Positions 43,667 to 52,810 of a stretch of 64,000 nucleotides of DNA are shown here, piece by piece. Both the position numbers and the translations under genes were made by a program. The DNA comes from Micromonospora sp. CCTCC AA 2012012 (GTDB lineage: Bacteria; Actinomycetota; Actinomycetes; Mycobacteriales; Micromonosporaceae). The DNA lies in contig NZ_CP159342.1 of assembly GCF_040499845.1 (NCBI RefSeq), positions 5,952,001-6,016,000 on the forward strand. The letters are read 5' to 3'. The first letter of the stretch is position 1. Each line of letters begins with the position of its first letter. The notes beneath the pieces were generated by a model. The model did not search any database. It was not told the DNA's origin and worked only from the letters and a program-made list of their open reading frames with translations.

Positions 43667-44805
43667 TCGGCGAGCAGAGTCTCCAGGCGGGGCGTGATCC
43701 GCCACCGGTCGACGAGTTCCCGGTATTCGGCGCGCTGCGCGTCAGTCGGTGGCGTGCCGGTGCGTCGGGCCCGGATCAGCAGGTTGCGCGGCGTGTGCCG
43801 GGAGTCGACGAACTCGACCACCTCGGCCCGGTAGCCGTGCGACCGGAGCAGCCCGGCCCGCAGCGCGTCGGTCAGCACGTCCGCGAACCGCTCGCGCAGG
43901 ATGCCCTGCCGGGTGAGCAGCTCGTACGGCGCGGGCGCCGGTCGGGCCCGCAGCTGCGCCGCGACGTCGTGGTGGCAGCAGGGCGCGGCGAGCACCCAGC
44001 GGGCACCCCAGCGGACCGCCCGGGCCAGCGCCTCGTCGGTGGCGGTGTCGCAGGCGTGCAGGGCCAGCACCAGGTCCGGCGCCGGCTCGACGACCGCGTC
44101 GGCGATGGTGCCGGCCACGAAGCTGACCCGGTCGGCCCAGCCCAGTCGCTCCGCCAGCTCGGTGTTGCGTCGACGCTGGTCCTCCCGGACGTCCACGCCG
44201 ACCAGCTCCACGTCGAGCCCGCGCTGCCCGAGATAGCGGTAGGCCGCGAAGGTCAGGTAGGCGTTCCCGCAGCCCAGGTCGACCACCCGGAGCGGCCCGG
44301 TCAGATCGTCGGGGAGGGTGGCGGCCAACGCCCGCAGGAAGGCGTCCACCTGGCGGCGCTTGGCGGCCGAGCCGCCGATCTCGGCGAAGATCGGGTCGCC
44401 GGGGTCGAGCAGGTAGTCCTTGGACCGGTCGTGCCCCTCCGGCTCGGGGGCCGGGCGGCTCGCCGCCGCCCGGTGCACCTGTGCCTCGCCGGACTTCGTC
44501 ACCCGCAGTTGCAGGGTGGCGTCGGCGGTCTCCACGTGCCAGTTGCCGAACGGCTCGGCGAGCAGCGCGTCGACCGCCGTGTCGGCCTCCGCGCCGGGCG
44601 CCACGTTCCGGGTGTACGGCCGGGCGCCGTCGGAGGTGGAGATCTGGAGGCGGGGTCCCGCCTTGAGGGTGACCGGGCGCAGCTCCGCGCGGACCACCGA
44701 GGGGCGCTGTCCCTTGCGCCGTCCGGCGGCGACCGCCCGGGTCAGGGCGGGGTCGAGCAGCAGCGCCCGCACCTCGGTCAGGGCGGCGTCCAGCGGTTCC
44801 GGCAT
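43663..44805 (-). CDS. SAM-dependent methyltransferase (Methyltransf_32-like)
   Basis: 380 residues. An N-terminal region of about 150 residues ('LRPVTLKAGPRLQISTSDGA') precedes a class I methyltransferase domain: motif I 'LRVVDLGCGNAYLTFAAYRY', acidic 'VELVGVDVREDQRRRN', 'LVLALHACDTATDEALARAV' and 'LAAPCCHHDVAAQL'. The HACD and APCCHH motifs are those of the TRM13/Methyltransf_32 type, suggesting an RNA target. The ATG at 44805 has GGAAGG upstream; the longer frame runs into an intergenic repeat. Confidence 0.85.
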   Translation of the reverse strand: MPEPLDAALTEVRALLLDPALTRAVAAGRRKGQRPSVVRAELRPVTLKAGPRLQISTSDGARPYTRNVAPGAEADTAVDALLAEPFGNWHVETADATLQLRVTKSGEAQVHRAAASRPAPEPEGHDRSKDYLLDPGDPIFAEIGGSAAKRRQVDAFLRALAATLPDDLTGPLRVVDLGCGNAYLTFAAYRYLGQRGLDVELVGVDVREDQRRRNTELAERLGWADRVSFVAGTIADAVVEPAPDLVLALHACDTATDEALARAVRWGARWVLAAPCCHHDVAAQLRARPAPAPYELLTRQGILRERFADVLTDALRAGLLRSHGYRAEVVEFVDSRHTPRNLLIRARRTGTPPTDAQRAEYRELVDRWRITPRLETLLAD

Positions 44806-44917
44806 CGTTCCATCATCCTTCCGGCCTCGTCGACGGTGCCGGCGGGACCAACGGTCGGGCGGGGCTGCCACTGCCGCGTCGGCGGAACCGGCGCGGCGGG
44901 CAGGTCTCGTGCGACTC

Positions 44918-44990
44918 CCTTTGCTCTGCAGCCACCGACGCAGCACAGCGGTCCCTGCCGGGTGTTGCGTCCGTGGCTGCAGAGCAAAGG
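44918..44990. repeat. Intergenic inverted repeat, family B (CTTTGCTCTGCAG type)
   Basis: 28-base arms (44918-44945 and 44963-44990) that begin CCTTTGCTCTGCAGCCAC and pair with two mismatches around a 17-base loop. It lies in the 296-base gap (44806-45101) between the methyltransferase start and the DEAD-box stop; apart from this and the hairpin at 45052-45088 I see nothing else there. Confidence 0.85.
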
Positions 44991-45051
44991 AAGCGCGCGG
45001 GACCCGGTCGCGGCAGGGAGAAGCGGGGGAGCGGGGAGGGGCGGGACAGCG

Positions 45052-45088
45052 GACATCCCCCGGGCCGGCGGGCGGCGCGGGGGATGTC
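45052..45088 (-). terminator. Hairpin terminator after DEAD-box gene
   Basis: Perfect 11-base arms GACATCCCCCG / CGGGGGATGTC around a 15-base loop, beginning 13 bases beyond the DEAD-box stop codon. Confidence 0.65.
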
Positions 45089-45101
45089 GGGTGATGCAGC
45101 G

Positions 45102-46796
45102 TCAGTCGGCGGTCGCCTCGGCCGGCGTACCGGAGCCCGAAGCGCCACCACGGCGGCGCCGGCGGCGGCGCGGCTTGGTCGACGCCTCGCCCTCGGCGGC
45201 AGCGGCCGGCGCGGCCGACTCGGTGGTGCCCTCGGCGGAGATCACCGCGGTCGGCTCGCCGGAGACCGCCTCACCGGCCCGGCGGCGACGCCGACGGCGC
45301 GGGGTACGGGTGCCCTCCTCGCCGGCGGCCTCGGCGGGCGTCGCGTCCTCGGTCGGCGTCGTGCCGCCGGTGGGTGCGGCGCCGCTGCGGCCCCGACCCC
45401 GACCGCGCTCGCCCCGGCCGTCGCCGCGTCCCGCACCGTCACCGCGCCGGGGGCCGCGCTCGCCGCGCCGTGCCCGGCTCGTGCCGCCCAGGTCCTCCTC
45501 GACCTCGGCCGACAGCCCGGCCCGGGTCCGCTCGGCGGTCGGCAGGGTGCCGGTGACGTCGCGCGAGATGTCCAGGTCGGTGTAGAGGTGCGCGGAGGTG
45601 TGGTACGTCTCCGGCGGCTCGGGCATCTCCAGGCCGAGCGTCTTGTCGATGATCCGCCAGCGGGGCATGTCGTCCCAGTCGACGAAGGTCACCGCGACGC
45701 CGGTCGCCCCGGCCCGGCCGGTACGACCGATCCGGTGGGTGTAGGTGTCCTGGTCCTCGGGGCAGTCGTAGTTGATCACGTGGGTGACCCCGGTGACGTC
45801 GAGCCCGCGGGCCGCGACGTCGGTGGCGACCAGAATGTCGATCTTGCCGGCCCGGAACGCGCGCAGCGCCCGCTCCCGCGCGCCCTGACCCAGGTCACCG
45901 TGGACGGCGGCAACCGCGAACCCGCGGAAGTCGAGGTCCTCGGCGACCCGGTCGGCGGCCCGCTTGGTCCGGGTGAAGATCATGGTCAGGCCGCGCCCCT
46001 CCGCCTGGAGGATGCGCGCCACGATCTCGACCTTGTTCATCGAGTGGGTGCGGTAGACCAGCTGCTGGGTCTGCGGCGACGGACCGGTCTCGGCGGTGTG
46101 CCCGGCGTGGATGGTCACCGGCCGACGCAGGAAGCGCCGGGACAGGGTGACGATCGGGTCCGGCATGGTGGCCGAGAAGAGCATGGTCTGCCGGTCCTCC
46201 GGCAGCATCGCCAGGATCTTCTCGACGTCGTCGAGGAAGCCCAGGTCCAGCATCCGGTCGGCCTCGTCGAGGACCAGCGCGCGCACCCGGTCGAGCCGGA
46301 GGTGCTTCTGCTTCTGCAGGTCCATCAGTCGGCCCGGGGTGCCGACCAGGATCTCCACGCCCTTACGCAGCGCGTCGATCTGCGGCTCGTACGCGACGCC
46401 GCCGTAGATCGGCAGCACCCGGACGCCCCGGGTGCGGCCCGCGGCGGCGAGGTCCTTGGCGACCTGGATGCCCAGCTCACGGGTGGGGACGACGACCAGT
46501 GCCTGCGGCACGCCGTCGCCGCCCTCGCCAGGGGCGAAGACCCGCTCCAGCAGCGGGATGCCGAAGCCGAGGGTCTTGCCGGTGCCGGTCGGCGCCTGGC
46601 CGATCAGGTCGACGCCGCGCAGCCCGATCGGCAGCGCGTACTCCTGGATGGCGAAGGCGCGGGTGATGCCGGCGGCGGCCAGCGCCTCGACGGTCTCGGC
46701 GCGCGCGCCCAGCTCGGCGAAGGTCGGGGCCTCCGGGCGGACCGGGGCGGTAGGGGCCAGTTCCTGGCCCGTGCTGTCCTGAATCTGCTCGCTCAT
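45102..46796 (-). CDS. DEAD-box RNA helicase
   Basis: 564 residues. Q motif region 'AIQEYALPIGLRG', Walker A 'APTGTGKTLGFG', 'VVPTREL', 'GTPGRLMD', 'LVLDEADRMLD', 'LFSATMPDP', 'DVAARGLDV' and 'HRIGRTGRAG' are all present. The C-terminal 150 residues are Arg/Gly-rich and Ala-rich with two RRRRRRR runs, likely an RNA-binding tail. Such helicases unwind structured RNA during ribosome biogenesis and cold adaptation. The ATG at 46796 begins the recognised sequence. A TAAGGT box on the minus strand at about 46974-46979 would give a leader of roughly 170 bases. Confidence 0.93.
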   Translation of the reverse strand: MSEQIQDSTGQELAPTAPVRPEAPTFAELGARAETVEALAAAGITRAFAIQEYALPIGLRGVDLIGQAPTGTGKTLGFGIPLLERVFAPGEGGDGVPQALVVVPTRELGIQVAKDLAAAGRTRGVRVLPIYGGVAYEPQIDALRKGVEILVGTPGRLMDLQKQKHLRLDRVRALVLDEADRMLDLGFLDDVEKILAMLPEDRQTMLFSATMPDPIVTLSRRFLRRPVTIHAGHTAETGPSPQTQQLVYRTHSMNKVEIVARILQAEGRGLTMIFTRTKRAADRVAEDLDFRGFAVAAVHGDLGQGARERALRAFRAGKIDILVATDVAARGLDVTGVTHVINYDCPEDQDTYTHRIGRTGRAGATGVAVTFVDWDDMPRWRIIDKTLGLEMPEPPETYHTSAHLYTDLDISRDVTGTLPTAERTRAGLSAEVEEDLGGTSRARRGERGPRRGDGAGRGDGRGERGRGRGRSGAAPTGGTTPTEDATPAEAAGEEGTRTPRRRRRRRAGEAVSGEPTAVISAEGTTESAAPAAAAEGEASTKPRRRRRRRGGASGSGTPAEATAD

Positions 46797-47103
46797 ATGG
46801 ATTTGGGGGTGCCCTCTCGTGGTGCGCCCCGTCATGTCCTCAGGGCGCGAACGGTATGGCGCGGGCCACACGGTCGGGGGCGAGAGCCGAGCCGGACCGG
46901 GCCGCACGCGCTCCGTGGGTCGGCGGTCGGTCGGATCGGTCTCGATCAGATCGGCGCCCACGGCAACTGCCTCACCTTACCTGAACCGCCCCGACCTCGT
47001 CCCGATTCCGCTGACGGGGCGGCGTCCGGGGCATGCCGGGGTGAGCTGGGTCACACCGATCGCCCGCCCCCTGCGGGTCGCGCGCGGGCGGTAGCGTGCG
47101 CTG
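46797..47103. other. Divergent intergenic region, DEAD-box / ferritin-like genes
   Basis: 307 bases. On the minus strand TAAGGT (about 46974-46979) could serve the helicase and implies a long leader; on the plus strand TAGCGT (47092-47097) lies six bases before the GTG at 47104. No small gene is evident. Confidence 0.55.
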
Positions 47104-47748
47104 GTGACCGCGCCCGATCCCGCCCTCGTCGACCTGCTCGGCCTCGTCGCGTACGGCGAACTGCTCGCCTTCGACCGGCTGGCCGCCGACGCCCGACTCG
47201 CCCCCGACCTGCGGCGGCGGGCCGCGTTGAGCGAGATGGCGGCGGCCGAGATGGCCAACTACCGGCGGGTCGCCGACCGGGTCGTCGCGCTCGGCGCGCT
47301 GCCCGAGGAGGCGATGGGGCCGTACGTCGGGGCGTTGCAGGCGTTCCACGACTCGACCGAGCCGAAGGACTGGCTGGAGGCGGTGACGAAGGCGTACGTC
47401 GGGGACGCCATCACCGACGACTTCCTCGGGGAGATCGCCGGGGCGCTCGACGAGCCGGACCGTCGGCTCGTCCTCGACGTCCTGCACGAGTCCCGGTACG
47501 CCGAGTTCGCCGCCGCCGAGATCCGGGCCGCGATCGCGGCGGACGCGCGGGTGGCCGGTCGGCTCTCGATGTGGGCCCGACGCCTCGTCGGGGAGGCGCT
47601 CTCCCAGGCCGGGCGGGTCGCCGCCGCGGACCGGGGGGCGCTCACCGCGCTGATCGGCCGGCGGGAGGGGGTCGACGTGCCGGCGCTGTTCCAGCGCCTG
47701 ACCGCCGTGCACACCGAGCGGATGACCGCCGTCGGGCTGAACAACTGA
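47104..47748 (+). CDS. Ferritin-like-fold protein (MiaE-like)
   Basis: 214-residue all-helical protein. 'LVAYGELLAFDRLAADARLA', 'LSEMAAAEMANYRRVADRVV' and 'LDVLHESRYAEFAAAEIRAA' show Glu/His positions consistent with a ferritin-like di-iron fold, as in the tRNA hydroxylase MiaE group, but assignment of activity is uncertain. The GTG at 47104 has no ribosome-binding site and follows TAGCGT by six bases (leaderless). Convergent with DUF3107. Confidence 0.75.
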   Translation: MTAPDPALVDLLGLVAYGELLAFDRLAADARLAPDLRRRAALSEMAAAEMANYRRVADRVVALGALPEEAMGPYVGALQAFHDSTEPKDWLEAVTKAYVGDAITDDFLGEIAGALDEPDRRLVLDVLHESRYAEFAAAEIRAAIAADARVAGRLSMWARRLVGEALSQAGRVAAADRGALTALIGRREGVDVPALFQRLTAVHTERMTAVGLNN

Positions 47749-47763
47749 CCGCCGGGTCCGGCA

Positions 47764-47800
47764 CGCCGGGGCAGGGGACGGGCGTCACCCCGCCCCGGCG
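47764..47800. terminator. Bidirectional hairpin terminator
   Basis: Arms CGCCGGGGCAGGG (47764-47776) and CCCGCCCCGGCG (47789-47800) pair with one bulge, between the convergent ferritin-like and DUF3107 genes. Confidence 0.55.
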
Positions 47801-47814
47801 GGCCGGAACTCCGC

Positions 47815-48042
47815 TCAGCGGACGGTGAAGCCGACCGCGCGGGGCGACGCCTCGGCGATCTCGACGTACGCGACCTTGCCGACCGGCACGATGATCCGCC
47901 GGCCCTTCTCGTCGGTCAGGGAGAGCGTGCCCTCGCTCTTGGCGAAGGCGTCGGTCACGATCTGCTCGATCTCGGCCGGCGACTGCGCGCTCTCCAGAAC
48001 CAGCTCGCGGGGCGCGTACTGCACGCCGATCTTGACCTCCAC
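47815..48042 (-). CDS. DUF3107 family protein
   Basis: 75-residue protein, 'MEVKIGVQYAPRELVLESAQ' at the N-terminus and 'PVGKVAYVEIAEASPRAVGF' at the C-terminus, which I recognise as the actinobacterial DUF3107 family, typically found near a TetR gene and a DEAD-box helicase as here. Function unknown. GTG start at 48042 with GAGGAG upstream; it follows the tetR gene by 65 bases on the same strand and may be cotranscribed. Confidence 0.85.
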   Translation of the reverse strand: MEVKIGVQYAPRELVLESAQSPAEIEQIVTDAFAKSEGTLSLTDEKGRRIIVPVGKVAYVEIAEASPRAVGFTVR

Positions 48043-48107
48043 TGTGCCTCCTCAGGTGGGCGAAAGAGCCGCCGATGGGAAGGCTATCCGATCTCGCGGC
48101 CGGATGT

Positions 48108-48746
48108 TCAGGCTGACTCACCTTGCAGCGGGAAGCTGGCGATGCCCCGCCAGGAGAGGGCGGCGACCAGCGCCTCCGCCTCGGCCTTCGGCATCTGCCG
48201 GCCGCCGGCCAACCAGAACTGCGCCGCCGTCTCCGCCGCGCCGACCAGGCCGGAGGCGAGCAGCTCCGCGTGCGCCCGGCTGACCCCGGTGTCGGAGATG
48301 ATCGTGTCGGTTATCGCCGCGATGCAGCCCTGCTCGACCCGCTCCACCCGCTGCCGCACCGCCGGGTCGTTGCGCAGGTCCGACTCGAAGACCAGGCGGA
48401 ACGCCTCGCTCTCGTGGTCGACGAAGTCGAAGTACGCCTGCACCGACGCGCCGACCCGCTCCTTGTTGTCGTTGGTGCCGCGCATCGCGTCGTGCACCTT
48501 GGCGACGATCGCGTCGCAGTGCGTGTCCAGCAGCGCCAGGTAGAGCTCCATCTTGCCCGGGAAGTGCTGGTAGAGCACCGGCTTCGAGACACCCGCCCGC
48601 TCGGCGATGTCGTCCATCGCGGCGGCGTGGTAGCCCTGCGCGACGAACACCTCCTGCGCCGCGGCCAGCAACTGCTTGCGCCGCGCCGAGCGGGGCAGGC
48701 GGGTGGGCCGACCGGCGGTCTGTGGACCGTTCCCCACAGCGGTCAT
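48108..48746 (-). CDS. TetR-family regulator
   Basis: 212 residues: helix-turn-helix 'MDDIAERAGVSKPVLYQHFP' (about 44-63) and a TetR-type C-terminal domain. The N-terminal tail is basic. It lies upstream of DUF3107 and divergent from the large Pro-rich protein; the 149-base gap between them (48747-48895) contains TAGCCT at about 48864 for the plus strand and an AT-rich TAACTTATCG. Effector and targets unknown. Confidence 0.9.
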   Translation of the reverse strand: MTAVGNGPQTAGRPTRLPRSARRKQLLAAAQEVFVAQGYHAAAMDDIAERAGVSKPVLYQHFPGKMELYLALLDTHCDAIVAKVHDAMRGTNDNKERVGASVQAYFDFVDHESEAFRLVFESDLRNDPAVRQRVERVEQGCIAAITDTIISDTGVSRAHAELLASGLVGAAETAAQFWLAGGRQMPKAEAEALVAALSWRGIASFPLQGESA

Positions 48747-48895
48747 GGGAGCCTCCGAGTTCCTTCGTACGAGCCGGCACTTTTCACCCGAACCGGTCGG
48801 GGCTCGTATGCCCGTCCCGGAATTGGCCCGCCGCTGTAACTTATCGCCACTGTCACCACACGGTAGCCTCAGCGGGGGCGACCAAGGAGCGCGCG

Positions 48896-51781
48896 GTGAC
48901 TGAATCAGGGCAACCCGGAGCCGCCACCCCGGGAGAGCACGGCGACGGAACAGGTCAGCAGGACGACCTGGCCCGTTCCGTCAGCGGGTGGGCGCCGCCG
49001 GTGACCGGTTGGTCCCGCAGCGCGGAGGGCGGTCGCGACGCGCTGCCCTCCTGGCGGCAACCCGACACCGGCTGGGGCGCCTCGTCCCGTCGGCACGGCG
49101 ACCTGCCGGACCCGCTGCCCGGCCGACCGGCCGAGGAGCCCCCCGCCCGGGTCAACGGTCGACCCCACCTCAACGGTGTGCACCACGCCGACCATGAGCA
49201 GCCGATCGCCCGGCAGACCCCGGTGAGCGCCCCGCCCGGGTCCGGCGAGGAGCCGCCGCGGGAGAGCGCCGACCGGCTCGTCGTGCCGGCGCAGCGGTCC
49301 GCGCCCGTCGTGGAGCGGTCGGCCGCCGAGGCGGAGCCGGGCCCGGCCCGCCACGCCTCCGACGAGCCACCTGCCCCCCGCGCGTCCCGGCGCGCCGATC
49401 CGGGCGTGCCCTCCTCGGCGCCGCCCGCCCTCCAGGTGCCGCCCGTCGGCGCCGCCGCCTCCGGCTTCGAGGTGCCGCCCGGCTTCCACGCCCCCACCGT
49501 CGACCGGCCCGCCGCCGAGCCACCGCTCGCACGCAGCTGGGCCGACCGGTTCCCGCCGGAGCAGCCGGCCGCCGAGCCGCCGGCCGAGACCCCCCGCGCG
49601 TCCGCCGGGCCCGCCGGCCCGTCGGGTGACGCCGGGTCGGCCGAGGAACCCGAGTGGTCGGGGCCGAACTGGAACCAGCCGAGCTGGGGCGGCTGGGCGC
49701 CGCCGTGGTCCCGCGAGGAGCAGCCGGTCGGCCGCCGCGCCCGCGACGAGCGCGGCAGCGGCTGGGCCCCCGAACCGACCCCGCCCCAGGAGCCGCTCCC
49801 GGCCGAGCAGACCCGGTCGTACGAGCCGCAGCGCGCGGAGCCCACCCCGCCCTACGAGGCGTACGGGGAGGTCCGGCCCGAACCGCGTCCGGCGTACGAG
49901 CCCGAGCCGCGTCCGGCGTACGGGTCGGAACGGGGTTCGGGCTACGGGTCGGAGCCGCGTCCGGCGTACGGGCCGGTGGCGCGGGAGAGCGTCGAGCGGC
50001 CCGCGTGGGGTGGCGGAGCGCCCCTCGGCACCCCGTTCAGCGCCCCACCGACCAGCGCCTCGCCGTCCGCCCCGCCCACCAGCGCCCTGCCGCCCGCCGC
50101 GCCGACCAGCGCCCCGCCCGGGCCGCGCGGCGCACCCGCCCCGGCCCACCCGACCCCGACCGGTGCCCCGTCGGCCGTCGCCCCACCGCCCGGTCTGCTG
50201 CCGACCGGTGTCCCCCCGGTCAGCGCGCCGCCGCTGCCGGACGGGCCGCCCGTCCCGTCGTACCCCCCGCCGCCCCGCGATCCGGCGCCCGTGGCCGTGG
50301 TCCGCTCGGCGGAGGAGGACCGCCCGTTCCGGCTGCGGCCGGTGGTCGAGACGACGCCCGCCTCCGTCGACCCGTCCGGGGACGTGTCGCCCCGCGTCCC
50401 CGGGATCGCCGCTGCCGGCGACCCGGCGGCCCGGGTCGCCTCGACCGGGCCGTCCCGGGCCGACCGCTCGGCCGCCGGTGGGCCGTCCCGCGCCGACCGC
50501 TCCGCCGCCGGGCCCGCTCCGACGAGCGCCCCGCCCTACGCGGCCCGCCGGTCCGTCCCCGAGCCGGCGCCGACCGAGCCGGAGGCCGCCGGTCCGGCGG
50601 AGTCGACGCCGCCGGTGCTGCCACAGCGCGTCCCCGCCGAACCGGACGTGCCCGTCGTGCCGGAGCCGCCGGTCGTGGAGCCGTCCGCCGAGACCCCGGA
50701 GTTGGCCCGTATCGCCACCCACCTGCGCCGGGACGACGAGCCCGCGCCGCTGCGCGAGCGGCCGGAGGGGTTCGACGTCAACGCGATCCTCGACGCCGTA
50801 CGGGAGGTGGCCGGCGTCCGGGACGCCGCCCTGCGCCGTACCCCGGCCGGTGCCCACAGCCTCCGGCTCGACCTGGCCGACGGCGCCGATCCGGCCGAGG
50901 TGAGCCGGCAGGTGGCCCGCCTGCTCCAGGACCGGATGGGGCTGGCCGCCGCCCCGCAGAACCTGCCCGGCATGCCGGCCAGCGCGCCGCCCCCGGTCCG
51001 CCGTCGCTCGGCGGAGCCACGGGCGGGGGAGAACCGCGCCCGGGAGAACCGGCTCGGGGAGAACCGGGTCGGCGAGAACCGGCTCGGCGCCCTGCGGGAC
51101 ACCGAGGGCCGCCGGGCGCGGGACGCCCGGCCGGAGGTCGTGCCGTCGCCGCGGGAGAGCCCGGCGTCGTCCCGTCCGGAGTTCGAGCCGCCGCGCCGTC
51201 GCCGGCCGGCCCCCACGCACCGGGGTCGGGCCACGGTGGAGGAGAACTCGCTGGCCGCCGCCCCGACCGGCGCCGCCTCCGGCAGCCCGGCGACGCTCGG
51301 CACGTCGTACTCCGGTGGGCAGGTGACCACGACGGAGACGGCGCCCTCGCGACCGCTGGACACCGGCGGTGTGCCGGGGCCCCGGGTGGTGATCGACCAC
51401 GTCCAGGTGAGCACCTTCGGCCTGGACGCCACCGTCGAGGTACGACTGATCGCCGGCGACGAGACCGCCGAGGGGCACTCCACCGGCCCGGCCGTGGACG
51501 GGTACGTGCTGCGGCTCTGCGCGGTGGCCGCCGCGGCGGCCGTGGACGAGCTGCTGCGGGGTGCCCCGCAGGCGTCGGACCGGGGGCGGTGCTTCGTGGA
51601 GCACACCGCGGTGGTGCCGTTCGGCAACTGCGAGGTCGCCACGGTGGTGGCACTGCTGGTCTGCGACGGCTGGGTGGAGCAGCTCGCCGGTTCCGCGCTG
51701 GTGGCCGGGGATCCCCGGCAGGCGGTGGTCCGCGCCACCCTGGCGGCGGTCAACCGTCGGCTCGAGGCGTTGCTCGCCTGA
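48896..51781 (+). CDS. Large Pro-rich protein with conserved C-terminal domain, unknown function
   Basis: 961 residues. The first about 600 are low-complexity, rich in Pro, Ala, Arg and Glu, with short repeats such as RPAYEPEPRPAYG. A small folded segment follows (about 620-690, 'FDVNAILDAVREVAGVRDAA'), then more disorder with an ENRxGENR tandem (about 705-725). The last 140 residues are compact: 'VVIDHVQVSTFGLDATVEVR', 'VDGYVLRLCAVAAAAAVDEL', 'NCEVATVVALLVCDGWVEQL'. No family recognised. No signal peptide or membrane helix. The GTG at 48896 has AAGGAG seven bases upstream. Possibly cotranscribed with the hydrolase that follows 50 bases later. Confidence 0.8.
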   Translation: MTESGQPGAATPGEHGDGTGQQDDLARSVSGWAPPVTGWSRSAEGGRDALPSWRQPDTGWGASSRRHGDLPDPLPGRPAEEPPARVNGRPHLNGVHHADHEQPIARQTPVSAPPGSGEEPPRESADRLVVPAQRSAPVVERSAAEAEPGPARHASDEPPAPRASRRADPGVPSSAPPALQVPPVGAAASGFEVPPGFHAPTVDRPAAEPPLARSWADRFPPEQPAAEPPAETPRASAGPAGPSGDAGSAEEPEWSGPNWNQPSWGGWAPPWSREEQPVGRRARDERGSGWAPEPTPPQEPLPAEQTRSYEPQRAEPTPPYEAYGEVRPEPRPAYEPEPRPAYGSERGSGYGSEPRPAYGPVARESVERPAWGGGAPLGTPFSAPPTSASPSAPPTSALPPAAPTSAPPGPRGAPAPAHPTPTGAPSAVAPPPGLLPTGVPPVSAPPLPDGPPVPSYPPPPRDPAPVAVVRSAEEDRPFRLRPVVETTPASVDPSGDVSPRVPGIAAAGDPAARVASTGPSRADRSAAGGPSRADRSAAGPAPTSAPPYAARRSVPEPAPTEPEAAGPAESTPPVLPQRVPAEPDVPVVPEPPVVEPSAETPELARIATHLRRDDEPAPLRERPEGFDVNAILDAVREVAGVRDAALRRTPAGAHSLRLDLADGADPAEVSRQVARLLQDRMGLAAAPQNLPGMPASAPPPVRRRSAEPRAGENRARENRLGENRVGENRLGALRDTEGRRARDARPEVVPSPRESPASSRPEFEPPRRRRPAPTHRGRATVEENSLAAAPTGAASGSPATLGTSYSGGQVTTTETAPSRPLDTGGVPGPRVVIDHVQVSTFGLDATVEVRLIAGDETAEGHSTGPAVDGYVLRLCAVAAAAAVDELLRGAPQASDRGRCFVEHTAVVPFGNCEVATVVALLVCDGWVEQLAGSALVAGDPRQAVVRATLAAVNRRLEALLA

Positions 51782-51830
51782 GGCGGGGTCGACGGTGTCG
51801 GGGCGCGGCGGGACGGGAAACACTGGAGGC

Positions 51831-52805
51831 ATGAAGCGCGCCACCCTCGGGCCGGACGATCTCCTGCCCGCGCATCACGTGCCGTCGCCCTGGCCCGGCC
51901 GGGAGGTACGCCTCGACGGCACGGTCACGTACGTCCGGGACACCCCGGCCACTGCGTCCGGCGCGGAGCCGGCGCTCTATGTGCACGGGCTGGGCGGCTC
52001 GTCGCAGAACTGGACCGACCTGGCCGGCCTGCTCGCCCACCGGCTGGACGGGCAGGCCATCGACCTGCCCGGTTTCGGTCGCAGCGAACCGGGGCGGCGC
52101 TACACGATCCCCGCCTTCGCCGACCGGGTGGTCCGCTGGATCGAGCACAGCGACCGGGGGCCGGTGCACCTCTTCGGCAACTCCCTCGGCGGGGCCGTCT
52201 CGGTGCAGGTCGCCGCGCTGCGCCCGGACCTGGTCCGCACCCTGACACTGGTCTCGCCGGCGCTGCCGTTCCTGGACTTCCGCCGGTCGCTCCAGGGGCG
52301 GATGCTGCCCCTGCTGGCGATCCCGCGCGGTGAGCGGCTGGCCGCCTGGCGGCTGGCGCAGCTCGCGCCGGAGGTGATGGCGCAGCAGGTGATGGAGGCC
52401 TGCGTGGCGGACGTGACCCGGATCAGCGAGCAGCGGCGGCTGGAGGCGATCGAGGAGATCCGGGTGCGCTACGAGGCCAGCCACTACGCCGCGGCGTACG
52501 TGCGGACGTTCCGGGGTCTGGTCTCCAGCTTCCTGCGGTCGTACCTGCCGGGGTCGGGGTCGCTGTGGCGGCTGGCGCGGACGGTGCAGGCGCCCACCCT
52601 GGTGGTGGGGGGCCGGCAGGACCGGCTGGTCGACGTCCGGGTGGCGCCGCAGACCGCCCGGATGATCCCGGACAGCCGACTGCTGATGCTGGACGGGGTG
52701 GGGCACGTGGCCCAGTTGGAGGTGCCCCGCACGGTGGCCCGCGCCGTGCTGGGGCTGCTCGACGAGACCGAGGAGAGCGCCGGCCGGCACGACATGGCAG
52801 GCTGA
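51831..52805 (+). CDS. Alpha/beta hydrolase
   Basis: 324 residues. Oxyanion 'YVHGLGGSSQNW', nucleophile elbow 'LFGNSLGGAVSVQ' (Ser), acid in 'VVGGRQDRLVDVRVA', His in 'MLDGVGHVAQLEVP': a complete catalytic triad. The substrate is not evident; many relatives are esterases, lipases or ring-cleavage hydrolases. A GGAGG lies only one base before the ATG at 51831, too close for a classical site. It is 5 bases upstream of the first DUF3152 gene, so they may be cotranscribed. Confidence 0.9.
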   Translation: MKRATLGPDDLLPAHHVPSPWPGREVRLDGTVTYVRDTPATASGAEPALYVHGLGGSSQNWTDLAGLLAHRLDGQAIDLPGFGRSEPGRRYTIPAFADRVVRWIEHSDRGPVHLFGNSLGGAVSVQVAALRPDLVRTLTLVSPALPFLDFRRSLQGRMLPLLAIPRGERLAAWRLAQLAPEVMAQQVMEACVADVTRISEQRRLEAIEEIRVRYEASHYAAAYVRTFRGLVSSFLRSYLPGSGSLWRLARTVQAPTLVVGGRQDRLVDVRVAPQTARMIPDSRLLMLDGVGHVAQLEVPRTVARAVLGLLDETEESAGRHDMAG

Positions 52806-52810
52806 CCCGG

